DNA from: Cryptosporangium minutisporangium
GTDB taxonomy: Bacteria > Actinomycetota > Actinomycetes > Mycobacteriales > Cryptosporangiaceae
DNA length: 64,000 bases
Direction of reading: 5' to 3'
Assembly: GCF_039536245.1 (NCBI RefSeq)
Contig: NZ_BAAAYN010000044.1
Span: 320,230-384,229 of the forward strand
Shown: piece by piece, positions 1 through 7,910 of the stretch
Position numbering within the stretch: the first letter of the stretch is position 1
How the letters are laid out: each line of letters opens with the position of its first letter
Made by a program: the position numbers and the translations under genes
The notes under the pieces: generated by a model
What the model was told of the DNA's origin: nothing
Databases searched by the model: none
Seen by the model: the letters and a program-made list of their open reading frames with translations, nothing else

Positions 1-71
1 CGCGCGAAGAACGCCGCCGAGGCGTCCTTGTCGCGGGCGCGGACGATCGTGTGGTTGAGGACGACGGTCAT
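1..71 (-). CDS. VOC/glyoxalase-like protein, 5' end only
   Basis: Only the first 23 or so codons are in the window. They read MTVVLNHTIVRARDKDASAA and continue off the left edge. The pattern (short beta strand, then an Arg-rich turn and a KDAxAAFFA helix) is the usual N-terminus of vicinal-oxygen-chelate (glyoxalase/bleomycin-resistance) proteins, which are metal-binding dimers. A GGAGG ribosome site lies just upstream. It is divergent from the MarR gene at 144, and the region between them holds two operator-like repeats, so the MarR protein probably controls it. The family call rests on a short N-terminus. Confidence 0.55.
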   Translation of the reverse strand, partial: MTVVLNHTIVRARDKDASAAFFA

Positions 72-88
72 GCGAGCACCTCCGATAT

Positions 89-125
89 ATGCGATCCGCA
101 TGCAATATAGATGCGATCCGCATGC
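89..125. promoter_or_regulatory. Pair of operator-like direct repeats
   Basis: The 15-base sequence ATGCGATCCGCATGC occurs at 89-103 and again, unchanged, at 111-125. Each copy contains the dyad ATGCG-N3-CGCAT, and the two centres are 22 bp apart, two helical turns. They fill the gap between the divergent VOC-like and MarR genes, which is where an autoregulating MarR dimer would bind. Confidence 0.6.
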
Positions 126-143
126 GTTGGCTAGAGTGCCGAC

Positions 144-551
144 ATGACCGACGGTGGGCCTGCGCTGTTCCGGCTGGTGCGGTTCTGGTCGCGGCGCTGG
201 GCCCGGGGCGCCGTGGAACACCCTCAGGTGGTGCTGGTCGTGGAGGCCGTGCACGCCGCCGGTGCGGACGCGAGCGTGAACGACGTCGCCCGGCAGCTGG
301 GGCTGGACCAGTCCGGAGCCAGCCGGATGGTGGCGGCAGCCACCGCCGAGGGCTACCTGGTACGCGCCCGCGCCGCGACGGACGCCCGCCGCACCGCCCT
401 ACGGCTCACCCCCGCAGGCTACGAGCTCCTGACCGCGGCGCGGAGTTGGCAGCGCGAGACGTTCGAGCAGCTCACGGCGCACTGGCCGGCGTCGGACCGG
501 GAGCGCTTCGCGGGCTACCTGCACCGCCTGGCCGACGAAGCCGGCGCCTGA
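144..551 (+). CDS. MarR-family transcriptional regulator
   Basis: 135 aa, normal MarR length. The winged helix is clear: a helix-turn-helix around residues 48-75 (NDVARQLGLDQSGASRMV) and a wing with the usual basic DARRTAL signature near residue 90, followed by the C-terminal dimerisation helix. MarR proteins are dimeric repressors released by small ligands or oxidants. The gene is divergent from the VOC-like gene at the left edge, and the two repeats at 89-125 lie just upstream of its ATG. A role in resistance to, or breakdown of, a small molecule handled by the VOC protein is inferred from this arrangement only. Confidence 0.85.
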   Translation: MTDGGPALFRLVRFWSRRWARGAVEHPQVVLVVEAVHAAGADASVNDVARQLGLDQSGASRMVAAATAEGYLVRARAATDARRTALRLTPAGYELLTAARSWQRETFEQLTAHWPASDRERFAGYLHRLADEAGA

Positions 552-600
552 CCCGTCTCGCGCCCGCCGCAACCGGGCCGCATACCACCGAGACGTCTAC

Positions 601-1150
601 GTGGACGTGGACGTACCGCTTACACACGAACTGAGATGCTGCGCCGCCGGGCTGATACTCCCGCCGGGTTCGGCGATCACCGGTCGCTCGGCCGCGTGCT
701 TGCGTGACCTTCCTCTTGGCGAGCCCGACGACCCGGTGCACGTCATCGTTCCGGAGGGCCGGCGGAGTCAGATGAAGGGTCTACGGGTGCGGCGAGCCTT
801 CCTTCCTCGGGCACACGTTCATCCCGGGCCGCCAGCCGTCACGGTGCCGGAGCGAACCGCGTGGGAGATCGCGCGTGAACGCAATCTGGTCGAGGCGGTG
901 GCAGCGCTCGACCTGCTGTATCACTGGAACTACGTCCGGCAGGAGGCGATGGTCCGCTGGGTGGCCCCGCAGCGAAGGCGCTCGCATTGGCGGACGGCCG
1001 TGCCGTATCGCCGCAGGAGTCGCGCGCTCGGGTCCGCCTCACGCTGGCCGGATTCCCGCCGCCGGTACCGCAGTTCAAAGTCTTCTGCGGTGATCAGTTC
1101 CTTGCCCGAGTCGACTTGGCGTGGCCGGCCGCACGAGTGGCGGTCGCGCC
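601..1150 (+). pseudogene. Decayed DUF559/AbiEi-like endonuclease-fold gene
   Basis: Reading frame 1 from about 630 gives a stretch beginning ELRCCAAGLILPPGSAITGR, then a VIVPEGRR strand, GLRVRRAFL and a TVPERTAWEIARERNLVEAV helix. This resembles the middle of actinobacterial DUF559 proteins (VSR-like fold, often annotated with AbiEi-type N-termini). Near 960-990 the similarity jumps to frame 3 (LADGRAVSPQESRARVRLTL, then FLARVDLAWP) and stops near 1150, before the usual acidic catalytic strand is complete. The N-terminal winged-helix part is also missing. One frameshift plus truncation at both ends makes a nonfunctional remnant. The frame runs on without a stop into the MerR gene, so an automatic call may fuse the two. 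Confidence 0.5.
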
Positions 1151-1254
1151 GCGCTTGCGTAGGCTCTCGCGGATTGGTGAGTTACTGGGGTTACGGCGGA
1201 TCGGATAGCCCGCTCTGCTCACCAATCGATGCGTACCGGAACGTAGGTCGTGCC

Positions 1255-2073
1255 ATGTTCAGTATCGGAGACTTCGCGACGCTGGGTCGGGTGTCGGTGC
1301 GCATGCTGCGCCACTACGACACCCTCGGGCTCCTCGTGCCGGAACGGGCCCCGTCGGGGTACCGCTACTACCGCGCCGAACAGCTGCACGCCCTCAATCG
1401 GATCACCGCGCTGAAAGGGCTCGGCTTCTCGCTGGCTCAGGTGAAGACGATCCTCCACGACGACGTCGGGGTGGACGAACTGCGCGGGATGCTGCGGATG
1501 CGGCGCGCGGAGCTCGACGCGCAGATGGCCGCCGATCAGGCCCGGCTGCGCGCCGTCGAGGTGAGGCTCCGGTTGATCGAGAGCGAGGGCCGGATGAGTG
1601 TCGACGAAATCGTCGTCAAGCCCGTCGCGCCGGTCCGGGTCGCGGCGCTGCAGACCACCGTGAGCAGCTACGACTCAGGGGAGATCGGGCCGGCGATCCA
1701 GCCGCTCTACCAGGAGCTGTGCGCGCACCTGGACGCTGCGGGCATCGTCCCGATCGGCGCCGGCGTCTCGTTCTTCGACGGCACCGGCGAGGACGGCCAG
1801 CCGATCCGGATCAGCGCGGGCATGCAGGTCGGCGCGGCACCGGACCCGTCGTACGGCTTCGAGATCGTGGACCTCCCGGCGATCCCGGCGGCGGCCACCC
1901 TCGTGCACCGCGGTGCGATGGACACCGTCGACGCGAGCTACCAGGCGCTCGCGGCCTGGATCTCCGACCACGGGTACCGGATGCTGGGGCACTCCCGCGA
2001 GGTGTACCTGGAGTTCTCCGAAGACCACGACAAGTGGGTCAACGAGATCCAGATCGCCGTCGAGAAGGCGTGA
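1255..2073 (+). CDS. MerR-family regulator with GyrI-like effector domain
   Basis: 272 aa. The N-terminus is a typical MerR winged helix (IGDFATLGRVSVRMLRHYD, GYRYYRAEQLHALNRI) followed by a dimerisation coiled coil at about residues 78-118. From about residue 125 to the end is a GyrI/AraC-effector-binding-like domain of the kind that binds multidrug-type ligands, as in BmrR and TipA-like activators. The ATG at 1255 is chosen because MerR proteins begin with this helix; the open frame extends upstream only because it runs through the remnant at 601-1150. No strong ribosome site is visible. It converges on the HTH gene at 2092. The target promoter is not evident nearby. Confidence 0.88.
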   Translation: MFSIGDFATLGRVSVRMLRHYDTLGLLVPERAPSGYRYYRAEQLHALNRITALKGLGFSLAQVKTILHDDVGVDELRGMLRMRRAELDAQMAADQARLRAVEVRLRLIESEGRMSVDEIVVKPVAPVRVAALQTTVSSYDSGEIGPAIQPLYQELCAHLDAAGIVPIGAGVSFFDGTGEDGQPIRISAGMQVGAAPDPSYGFEIVDLPAIPAAATLVHRGAMDTVDASYQALAAWISDHGYRMLGHSREVYLEFSEDHDKWVNEIQIAVEKA

Positions 2074-2091
2074 CCACCAGCGGGCGGCGCG

Positions 2092-3336
2092 TCAGCGCGT
2101 CCAGGAGCGGACCGTGTCGAACAGGCGCTGCACCGCGAGTGGGCGCTCGGTCCCACGGCGGAGGACACCCGCGAGCCGACGCAGCTCCGCCCGGATTCGG
2201 GACGAGTTGACGTCGCTCGCCGTATCGTACGCCGCCAACCCCACCCGGGCCGCCTCCTCGGGTTGGCCGGCCCGGGCCAACGACGTCCCCATCAGCGCCA
2301 GGAAGTAGGCCCGGTCCCGCCGGGAGAACCCGTGGTAGGCCTGCCAGCGGGCGTGCGACTCCAGCGCGCGCTCCGGCTCGCCCGCTTCGCAGTAGCAGAG
2401 CGCGGCCTGCACGCAGAACAGCGGGAAGACGTAGGCGGCGCCGAGCTCGTCGGCGTCCGGTTCGCCGCTGCCATGGAGCAGGTTCTCGGCTTCGTGCAGC
2501 TTCGCCTGGATCGCCGGGAGGCGCGCGCCCAGCATCGCCTGGGCGCGCGCCTCCTGCTGCGCGGCTTCGGCTCGGACGCGGGCCGGCACCTGCCACGGCC
2601 CTTCCTGCACCGCGCGGGACAGCGTCAGCATGCGGGGCGCGTCCCGGTCGTCCCACGCGGCCTGGCTCTTGCGCAGCAGCACGTATCCCTGCATCGCCAG
2701 GTCGCCGGCTTCCTGCGCCCACTCCGTCGCCCGGTCCCGCCAGTACGACGCCTGGGTGCGTCCGCCGGCGTCGCGGTAGAGCCAGCCGGTGAACTCCGCC
2801 GCCCGGGCGCCGACGCCGAGCAGGTCGCGTCGTAGCTCGGGACGGATCGTTCTCGCGCTCCGATCCACCGCACCGACCAGCCCCAACGCGGCCGGTAGCG
2901 CGGTCCGCGGTCCCCACGAACCGTCTTCGCGCCCGAGCGCCCGCAACCGTTCGCGGAACTGCGCGACGACGTCACCGTCGAAGTAGTGCCGGGCGTCCTC
3001 CAGGGCGGCGGTGATCTTGCCGAGGTCGTCCGCCGTCAGCGCGGGCAGGCGGGTGTCCGGTTCCGGGCTCGGCGTCAGTACGTCGACGTCCGGCTCGGCC
3101 GTACCGGAGAGCAGGTGGGAGAAGCGTTCCCGCTCCGCGACGGACGCCCGGGCGAGCGCGGTGTCGAGTATCGCCTGCATGTCCGGCCGTGGTCGGATGT
3201 CGGTCCCGCCCGCCTCCCAGTTGGAGATCGTGCGCGCCGCCACCCCGAGACGGCCGGCGAAATCACGAATACTCAGCCGCAACGCTTCCCGCAGAGCACG
3301 CGCTTCTCGCCCCGTCCAGTGGGTGACAGCGGTCAT
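2092..3336 (-). CDS. HTH (XRE) regulator with TPR-like C-terminal region
   Basis: 414 aa. Residues 10-60 form an XRE helix-turn-helix (LRLSIRDFAGRLGVAARTIS, then NWEAGG). The remaining 330 residues are nearly all helical and Ala/Arg-rich, with helix pairs resembling tetratricopeptide repeats (for example EAGDLAMQGYVLLRKSQAAW and AALCYCEAGEPERALESHAR). This layout is common in actinomycete regulators that sense a peptide or partner protein through the TPR region. Its start faces a 337-bp gap and the small gene at 3674, which is of a kind often found beside such regulators. The ligand and targets are unknown. Confidence 0.82.
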   Translation of the reverse strand: MTAVTHWTGREARALREALRLSIRDFAGRLGVAARTISNWEAGGTDIRPRPDMQAILDTALARASVAERERFSHLLSGTAEPDVDVLTPSPEPDTRLPALTADDLGKITAALEDARHYFDGDVVAQFRERLRALGREDGSWGPRTALPAALGLVGAVDRSARTIRPELRRDLLGVGARAAEFTGWLYRDAGGRTQASYWRDRATEWAQEAGDLAMQGYVLLRKSQAAWDDRDAPRMLTLSRAVQEGPWQVPARVRAEAAQQEARAQAMLGARLPAIQAKLHEAENLLHGSGEPDADELGAAYVFPLFCVQAALCYCEAGEPERALESHARWQAYHGFSRRDRAYFLALMGTSLARAGQPEEAARVGLAAYDTASDVNSSRIRAELRRLAGVLRRGTERPLAVQRLFDTVRSWTR

Positions 3337-3673
3337 CCGGCCTCCGGTTCGCGGGGGTAGACGGTGCCCGGATGCGCGTCTTCTGTGCTGGGAACGTGCG
3401 GAGTTTTCAGCGCGAGTGCAGCGGCGCTGCAGCGGTCCGGCCTACCTGCCGTGTCCGCCGCGTATCAGGCTAGAGGTATCCGCTTCGTCGCGCCGTCCGG
3501 GAGCTGCGGCGGAGAGCACCTCGGCTGCCTCCTCTCCACTCCGGACGGCGGCCACGCCCAGCTCCTCTCCCGGCGGTGCGTGGGTTCGCGCGGCATCTGG
3601 CTTACCCGGTCGCCGGCCCCGCGTCCTCCCTACCGCCGGGAGAGGCCTCGTTTCTGGCGGAAGGAGTCCTCCG
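3337..3673. other. Divergent intergenic region
   Basis: 337 bp between the starts of the HTH gene and the small gene at 3674. No ORF with convincing codon use and no strong hairpin is seen. It should hold both promoters; an AAGGAG ribosome site at about 3661-3666 serves the downstream gene. Confidence 0.5.
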
Positions 3674-3925
3674 ATGGCTCAGCATCCCGCGGCCACACCG
3701 GTGAGACCGGCGGACCGTACGTTCCGGCCACCGGGCTGGAGCCGCGACGCCACTGCCGAAGACGTGGAGACCGCGCACCGGATACTGCCGATGCATGCCC
3801 CCACCGACTCCACCCAGGGCTCCTGCGCGAGCGCGCTGCACCTGATCAACGCGCCGGCCTGGCCCTGCGAGCAGTACCTCTGGGCCAAGGCGGTCCTGGA
3901 CGCAGCCGAACGCCGCGAGATCTAG
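3674..3925 (+). CDS. Small Cys-containing protein of HTH-associated type
   Basis: 83 aa, with a good AAGGAG ribosome site 8 bases before the ATG. The second half has two cysteines (GSCASALHLINAPAWPCEQY) followed by an amphipathic helix (LWAKAVLDAAERREI). Short proteins with a Cys-x(n)-W-P/E-C pair and such a final helix are common beside XRE regulators in actinomycetes; the 73-aa protein at 44005 shows the same plan (CPICQTNWEC then a helix). It is divergent from the HTH/TPR gene. A zinc-binding or partner role is a guess. There are competing ORFs on the other strand, so existence is not certain. Confidence 0.5.
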   Translation: MAQHPAATPVRPADRTFRPPGWSRDATAEDVETAHRILPMHAPTDSTQGSCASALHLINAPAWPCEQYLWAKAVLDAAERREI

Positions 3926-3933
3926 GTCGCGCC

Positions 3934-4722
3934 CTACTTCGTCGGCGACGCCGAGACCCGCGAGCGAGCGAGTTGCTGGCCGGTCAGCTCGGCGATCGTG
4001 CGTCCGATCGCGACCGCCGTCGCGTCGGCGTCGTACCCGTCGAACTTGCGCGGCTGCGCCGACGGGAAGGCCGTGGTCCAGCTGCTCGGGACGTCGATCG
4101 CCTGGCCGGGCACGAGCAGCTCGATGTCGCTCACGTCGTGCTGCTGCAGCAATGCCCGTCCGGCCGGCTCGCTGAGCGGCAGGTCGGTGACTTGCGCATC
4201 GGAGAGCAACAGCACCGCGGTGTCGCACTTCGTCGCGCGGAACGCGTCCACCTGCGCGAGCGCCGGGCCGATCAGCGTGCCGCCACCGTCGGCCACGCCC
4301 GGTGCGGACGGTGTCGTTCCGGCCGACCGGGCGGCGGTCGGCGGGAGGCGCACGCTGGCGGTCTGGGCGAAGTCGACGAGGGCGAGTTCGTCGGAGTCGC
4401 GAAGGTTCTTCGCCAGCCACGGAAGCAGCCGGCTCAGCGCGGCGTCACGCGCTCCGGCGTAGTCCTGCATGGACCCGGACGTGTCGACCATCAGCGTGAT
4501 GCGGAGGCACTCCGGACCGCGACGGCCCTCCAGCGCGTAGTCGCCGAGGGCGCCGGCGATCGGTGCGGTGCCGTTCTCGTCCTCGCGTTCGCAGCTGACG
4601 AAGAGCAGCCAGAGCAGCGGCAGGAGCAGCAGGAGCCCGAGGAGCGCCAGCCGGAGGCGGCGGGACGGATCGCCCAGCCGGGGCGACCGCCCGAAGCGAG
4701 GCCCGGGAGCGAGCGTCGTCAC
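3934..4722 (-). CDS. Membrane-anchored VWA-domain protein
   Basis: 262 aa, GTG start overlapping the stop of the upstream gene by four bases (GTGA), which fixes the start and implies translational coupling. A hydrophobic stretch at residues 24-43 is a membrane anchor; it ends FVSC, so lipidation at Cys44 is also possible. From about residue 72 there is a von Willebrand factor A domain with an intact MIDAS metal site (D80-x-S82-x-S84, in VDTSGSMQ) and a later GGGT strand. VWA domains bind protein partners through a Mg ion. Third gene of an operon with an OmpA lipoprotein and a multi-helix membrane protein, so it probably works in a cell-envelope complex. Confidence 0.82.
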   Translation of the reverse strand: MTTLAPGPRFGRSPRLGDPSRRLRLALLGLLLLLPLLWLLFVSCEREDENGTAPIAGALGDYALEGRRGPECLRITLMVDTSGSMQDYAGARDAALSRLLPWLAKNLRDSDELALVDFAQTASVRLPPTAARSAGTTPSAPGVADGGGTLIGPALAQVDAFRATKCDTAVLLLSDAQVTDLPLSEPAGRALLQQHDVSDIELLVPGQAIDVPSSWTTAFPSAQPRKFDGYDADATAVAIGRTIAELTGQQLARSRVSASPTK

Positions 4723-6434
4723 GGCCGGTGTTCCGGCGCGGGGATCGGCGGCCCGTAGCCGTTGACCGGTGCCTCCTCGGTCGGCCTCCAGGTCGGCGGC
4801 TGCGTCGGCGTGCCTGTCGCCGATGCGGAACCGAACGGCTCCAGGTGGAACAGGCGCTCCCGTAGCTCGGTGATCCGCCGCGCGGCGGACGCGGAGTCCT
4901 CCGGCCGGCTCCGCGACAGGTGCTCGATGGCGTCCTCCACCCGGCGCAGCGGGCCGATCGCCATACCGGTCCCGAACAGCACCAGCGGCTCGGTCGAGGG
5001 AAGGCCGGTGAGCCCGTCGCGGGTGCCGTCGTTGCCGGGCGTGGCCCAGTTGCCGAGGTGCGCGGAGCGCGGGTCGCCCACGGCCGGCGGCTCGGGTACC
5101 CCGTAGGGCCCGGGGGCACCGTAGGGCCCGGGCGCACCGTAGGGCTGTCCGGCGGCGGGGTAGGACAGGGTTCCCGAGGGTGGCGGCCCGGCCTGCTCCG
5201 CGACCTGCTGCCCGGGGGTGCCCGGCAGTTGCTGGGTGACCGCGTTCTCGGCCGGCGTCGGCGCAGCGGCCTGGTCGCCCGGGTGCGCGCTGGCCGTCGC
5301 GGCGCCGGGCGCGTCCGGTGCGGCGGGCTGCTGTCCGGCCTGCAGCGGCTGGGGTTGCGTGGCCTGCGGCCCCGGCTGCTGGTACGGCACCTCCGGGTAC
5401 TGCCCGGCCTGGCCCTGCGGCCACTGCGCGTACTGCGGCGGCACGTAGGTCGGCGGCGCGTAGCCGTTCGGCGACACCGCCCGGGCGTCCGCGATCATCC
5501 GCGCTCCCACCGCGACGATGCGCTCGTACGCGTCCAGCTGCGTCTGCACCTCGGCCCGCAGCTCCTCCCAGGCGCGGTGATGAGCCAGATCGGCCTTGGT
5601 CTTCGCCACGACCAGCTTGTCGAACACCCGGGACCGCTCCCGCGTCTGCTCGCGGATCTCGGACACCAGGAACACCCGGGCCGCCGCGTCGGCGAGCAGT
5701 ACCGCGACGAAGATCGCCGCCATCGGGAGTGCGGGCGGCGGCAGTGACCCGATCGGCGCGGTCTCCTCGTCGAACCGGAAGTTGATCAGCCACCCGACCG
5801 CGATCAGCGCGAGCACGAACGCGATCGCTGCGAAGACCGCTCCGATCCGGTCCTTCCGTCCGACGCCGGGGTACCCGGCCAGCCATCGGTGGCCCAGCGG
5901 ACCGACGACCCGCGCCGTCGCCACTCCGACCACCGGAATGAAGACCGCGAGCAGTGCCGCGCCGACGCGGGACGGGTCGTACCACGGCGTGTCCGGCTCG
6001 ACGATGTCGTCGAAGATCGAGTACCAGAAGAAGACCTCGACCACGATGAAGACCACCTCGACGATGGTCAGCACCCGCCCGGTGATCAACGGGCGGTGCG
6101 GGTCGAAGTCCTCGGCGAACACCTCGGAACGACGATCCGCTGCCCCGTCCGACGTGGTCCGGCGGTGACCTCGCCAGATCGGGTCGGCCCTGGTCGCGTC
6201 CAGGCGCTGACCGGCCAGCACCGCGCCGAAGTCGGCCGCGTCCAGCTGGTGTTGCTTGCGTAACAGCCGTCGGGAAGCCTTGGCGTCCGCCGCGGCGATC
6301 GTCGAGTTGACCTCGACCAACACGCCGATCTGGCCGGGCGTCATCCCGGCGGGAGCCGCCGGCTCACGGGCGAGTACCCGCTGACGCTGACGTTCGACCC
6401 CGCGAGTGCCGAACAACCGGGCGAAGAAGCTCAT
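4719..6434 (-). CDS. Four-helix membrane protein with Pro/Gln/Gly-rich tail
   Basis: 571 aa from the ATG that overlaps the upstream stop by four bases (ATGA); an ATG nine bases earlier is less likely. Residues 1-95 are soluble and helical. Four transmembrane helices follow at about 100-120, 138-160, 178-200 and 218-240, then a charged helix (LRAEVQTQLDAYERIVAVGA). Residues 300-480 are low complexity, rich in Pro, Gln, Gly, Tyr and Ala, with tandem YGAPGP units. A short helical region (DAIEHLSRSRPEDSASAARR) closes the protein. No family is recognised. Its place between an OmpA lipoprotein and a VWA protein suggests it is the membrane scaffold of one envelope complex. Confidence 0.78.
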   Translation of the reverse strand: MSFFARLFGTRGVERQRQRVLAREPAAPAGMTPGQIGVLVEVNSTIAAADAKASRRLLRKQHQLDAADFGAVLAGQRLDATRADPIWRGHRRTTSDGAADRRSEVFAEDFDPHRPLITGRVLTIVEVVFIVVEVFFWYSIFDDIVEPDTPWYDPSRVGAALLAVFIPVVGVATARVVGPLGHRWLAGYPGVGRKDRIGAVFAAIAFVLALIAVGWLINFRFDEETAPIGSLPPPALPMAAIFVAVLLADAAARVFLVSEIREQTRERSRVFDKLVVAKTKADLAHHRAWEELRAEVQTQLDAYERIVAVGARMIADARAVSPNGYAPPTYVPPQYAQWPQGQAGQYPEVPYQQPGPQATQPQPLQAGQQPAAPDAPGAATASAHPGDQAAAPTPAENAVTQQLPGTPGQQVAEQAGPPPSGTLSYPAAGQPYGAPGPYGAPGPYGVPEPPAVGDPRSAHLGNWATPGNDGTRDGLTGLPSTEPLVLFGTGMAIGPLRRVEDAIEHLSRSRPEDSASAARRITELRERLFHLEPFGSASATGTPTQPPTWRPTEEAPVNGYGPPIPAPEHRP

Positions 6435-7663
6435 CGCGTGCACCCTCCGGGTCGGATCTCGATCTCCACCCGCCGGTTGCGCGCGGCCGCGGCGGTGTCG
6501 TGGCGACCGTTGACGAATTCCTCGACGGTCGGGCGCTCGGCGCCGTAGCCGATCGACTCCAGCCGTGCGGTGTTCACTCCGCGGGCGGACAGTGCGGTGA
6601 CCACGGCCTGCGCCCGACGCGTCGAGAGGTCCTGGCGATAGGCGGCGTCGCCGTACCGCGCGGTGTGTCCGGAGACGACGGCGGTCGCCTCGGCGTCGTT
6701 CTTCAGCTGGTCGGCGATCGGGTCGAGGACGCCGTCGGCGCCCGGTTGCAGGTCGGCGCTGTCCGCGGTGAACAGCAGCGACGAGGGGATCGACACCCGG
6801 GTCGCGCAGCCGTCCCGCACCTCGGTCGCGGCGGGCACCGTGATCGGATCGGCGGGCAGCCCGGACGGCGGCGGCGTCGTGCGGGCGGCGTGCTCGGACT
6901 GGAAGGTCACGCTGGCGCCGGCGGCCTTCAGCACCGCGGTCCAGATCGTCTGGAGCGACGTGCGTGCGGACTGCGGCAACCGCTGCTCGGTCGACGTGTC
7001 GCCGAGGCCGGTCCAGAGGATCTTCTGGCCGCGCAGCGCGGGCGACAGCGCGTTCGCCTCGCGCAGCGCGTCGGCCAGGCCGGCCGGCTCGACGTCGAAC
7101 TGCTGCTTGTTGAGGTCGAACTCACCGCTGTTGGACACGCCGTCGGAGACCACCAGGATCGTCTCCGGTTTGTCCTCGGCGGCCCGGCCGAGCGCAGTGA
7201 GGATGCGGCTGCCGGGGCCGGAGGGCCGCAGTTCTTCACCTCGCGCCCAGGTCGGGACGCAGTCCAGGGCGAGCGCGCGTGCGCGCTGCGAGGCCTGCGA
7301 GTCCGATCCCGGGGCCGGGTCGAGCGCGACCGTGCGTGAGGGCGGGGCCGCCGCACCGTCGACGCCGATGAGGACGAGCGCGTCGCTCCGCTCCTGCGCG
7401 GCCTTCAACGCCGACGTGACGCCCGGCGGCAACGCGCCGAACAGCGCAGATGCGGTGTTGTCGACGACGAGTGCTGTCTTGCGCGCGCCCGCCTCCGGCG
7501 CGACGTCGGCCACTCGGGCGCACTCGGAGTCCGAACGTCCGGTAGCGGTGTCCTCCGACGGCTCGTCGCTCGAGCAACCAGTGAGAATGGTGAGAGCGGT
7601 GGTGGCTACGATCAGTAACGAGAGACGGGTCCGACTCCAGCCGGACAGTCCGTTTCCTCGCAT
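6431..7663 (-). CDS. OmpA-family lipoprotein
   Basis: 410 aa. The ATG at 7663 is chosen because GGGGAG precedes it by 8 bases and because it gives a perfect lipoprotein signal (LLIVATTALTILTGC, Cys30). Residues 70-270 look like a degenerate VWA fold (KTALVVDNTASALF, then ETILVVSDGVSNSGEFD). The C-terminal 120 residues are an OmpA/MotB peptidoglycan-binding domain (SLLFTADSADLQPGADGVLD, GHTARYGD, LSTRRAQAVV, NRRVEIEI). The protein should sit on the outer face of the membrane and hold the peptidoglycan. It is the first gene of the operon that runs to 3934, with four-base overlaps at both junctions. Confidence 0.85.
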   Translation of the reverse strand: MRGNGLSGWSRTRLSLLIVATTALTILTGCSSDEPSEDTATGRSDSECARVADVAPEAGARKTALVVDNTASALFGALPPGVTSALKAAQERSDALVLIGVDGAAAPPSRTVALDPAPGSDSQASQRARALALDCVPTWARGEELRPSGPGSRILTALGRAAEDKPETILVVSDGVSNSGEFDLNKQQFDVEPAGLADALREANALSPALRGQKILWTGLGDTSTEQRLPQSARTSLQTIWTAVLKAAGASVTFQSEHAARTTPPPSGLPADPITVPAATEVRDGCATRVSIPSSLLFTADSADLQPGADGVLDPIADQLKNDAEATAVVSGHTARYGDAAYRQDLSTRRAQAVVTALSARGVNTARLESIGYGAERPTVEEFVNGRHDTAAAARNRRVEIEIRPGGCTR

Positions 7664-7910
7664 CAACACATCTCCCCACGTCGCTTGGACTCGCTGCTCA
7701 CAGCGTTTCTGTTCGACGCAAGGCGGGACGAGGGTGTCCACCCGACCGATAATCGGGAAATCCCCTGCTGTTACCGGGGGTTATCCCTCTAGGGAAATCA
7801 GTTTCCTTGCTCGCCCCGCAGGTGAGCGCCGTCGCCGCCCGTCGCATGTGGGCGATGGTCGAGGGGCGAAAAGCGCAGTAACAGATTGATCACCGCACGG
7901 CCCGCTGGGG

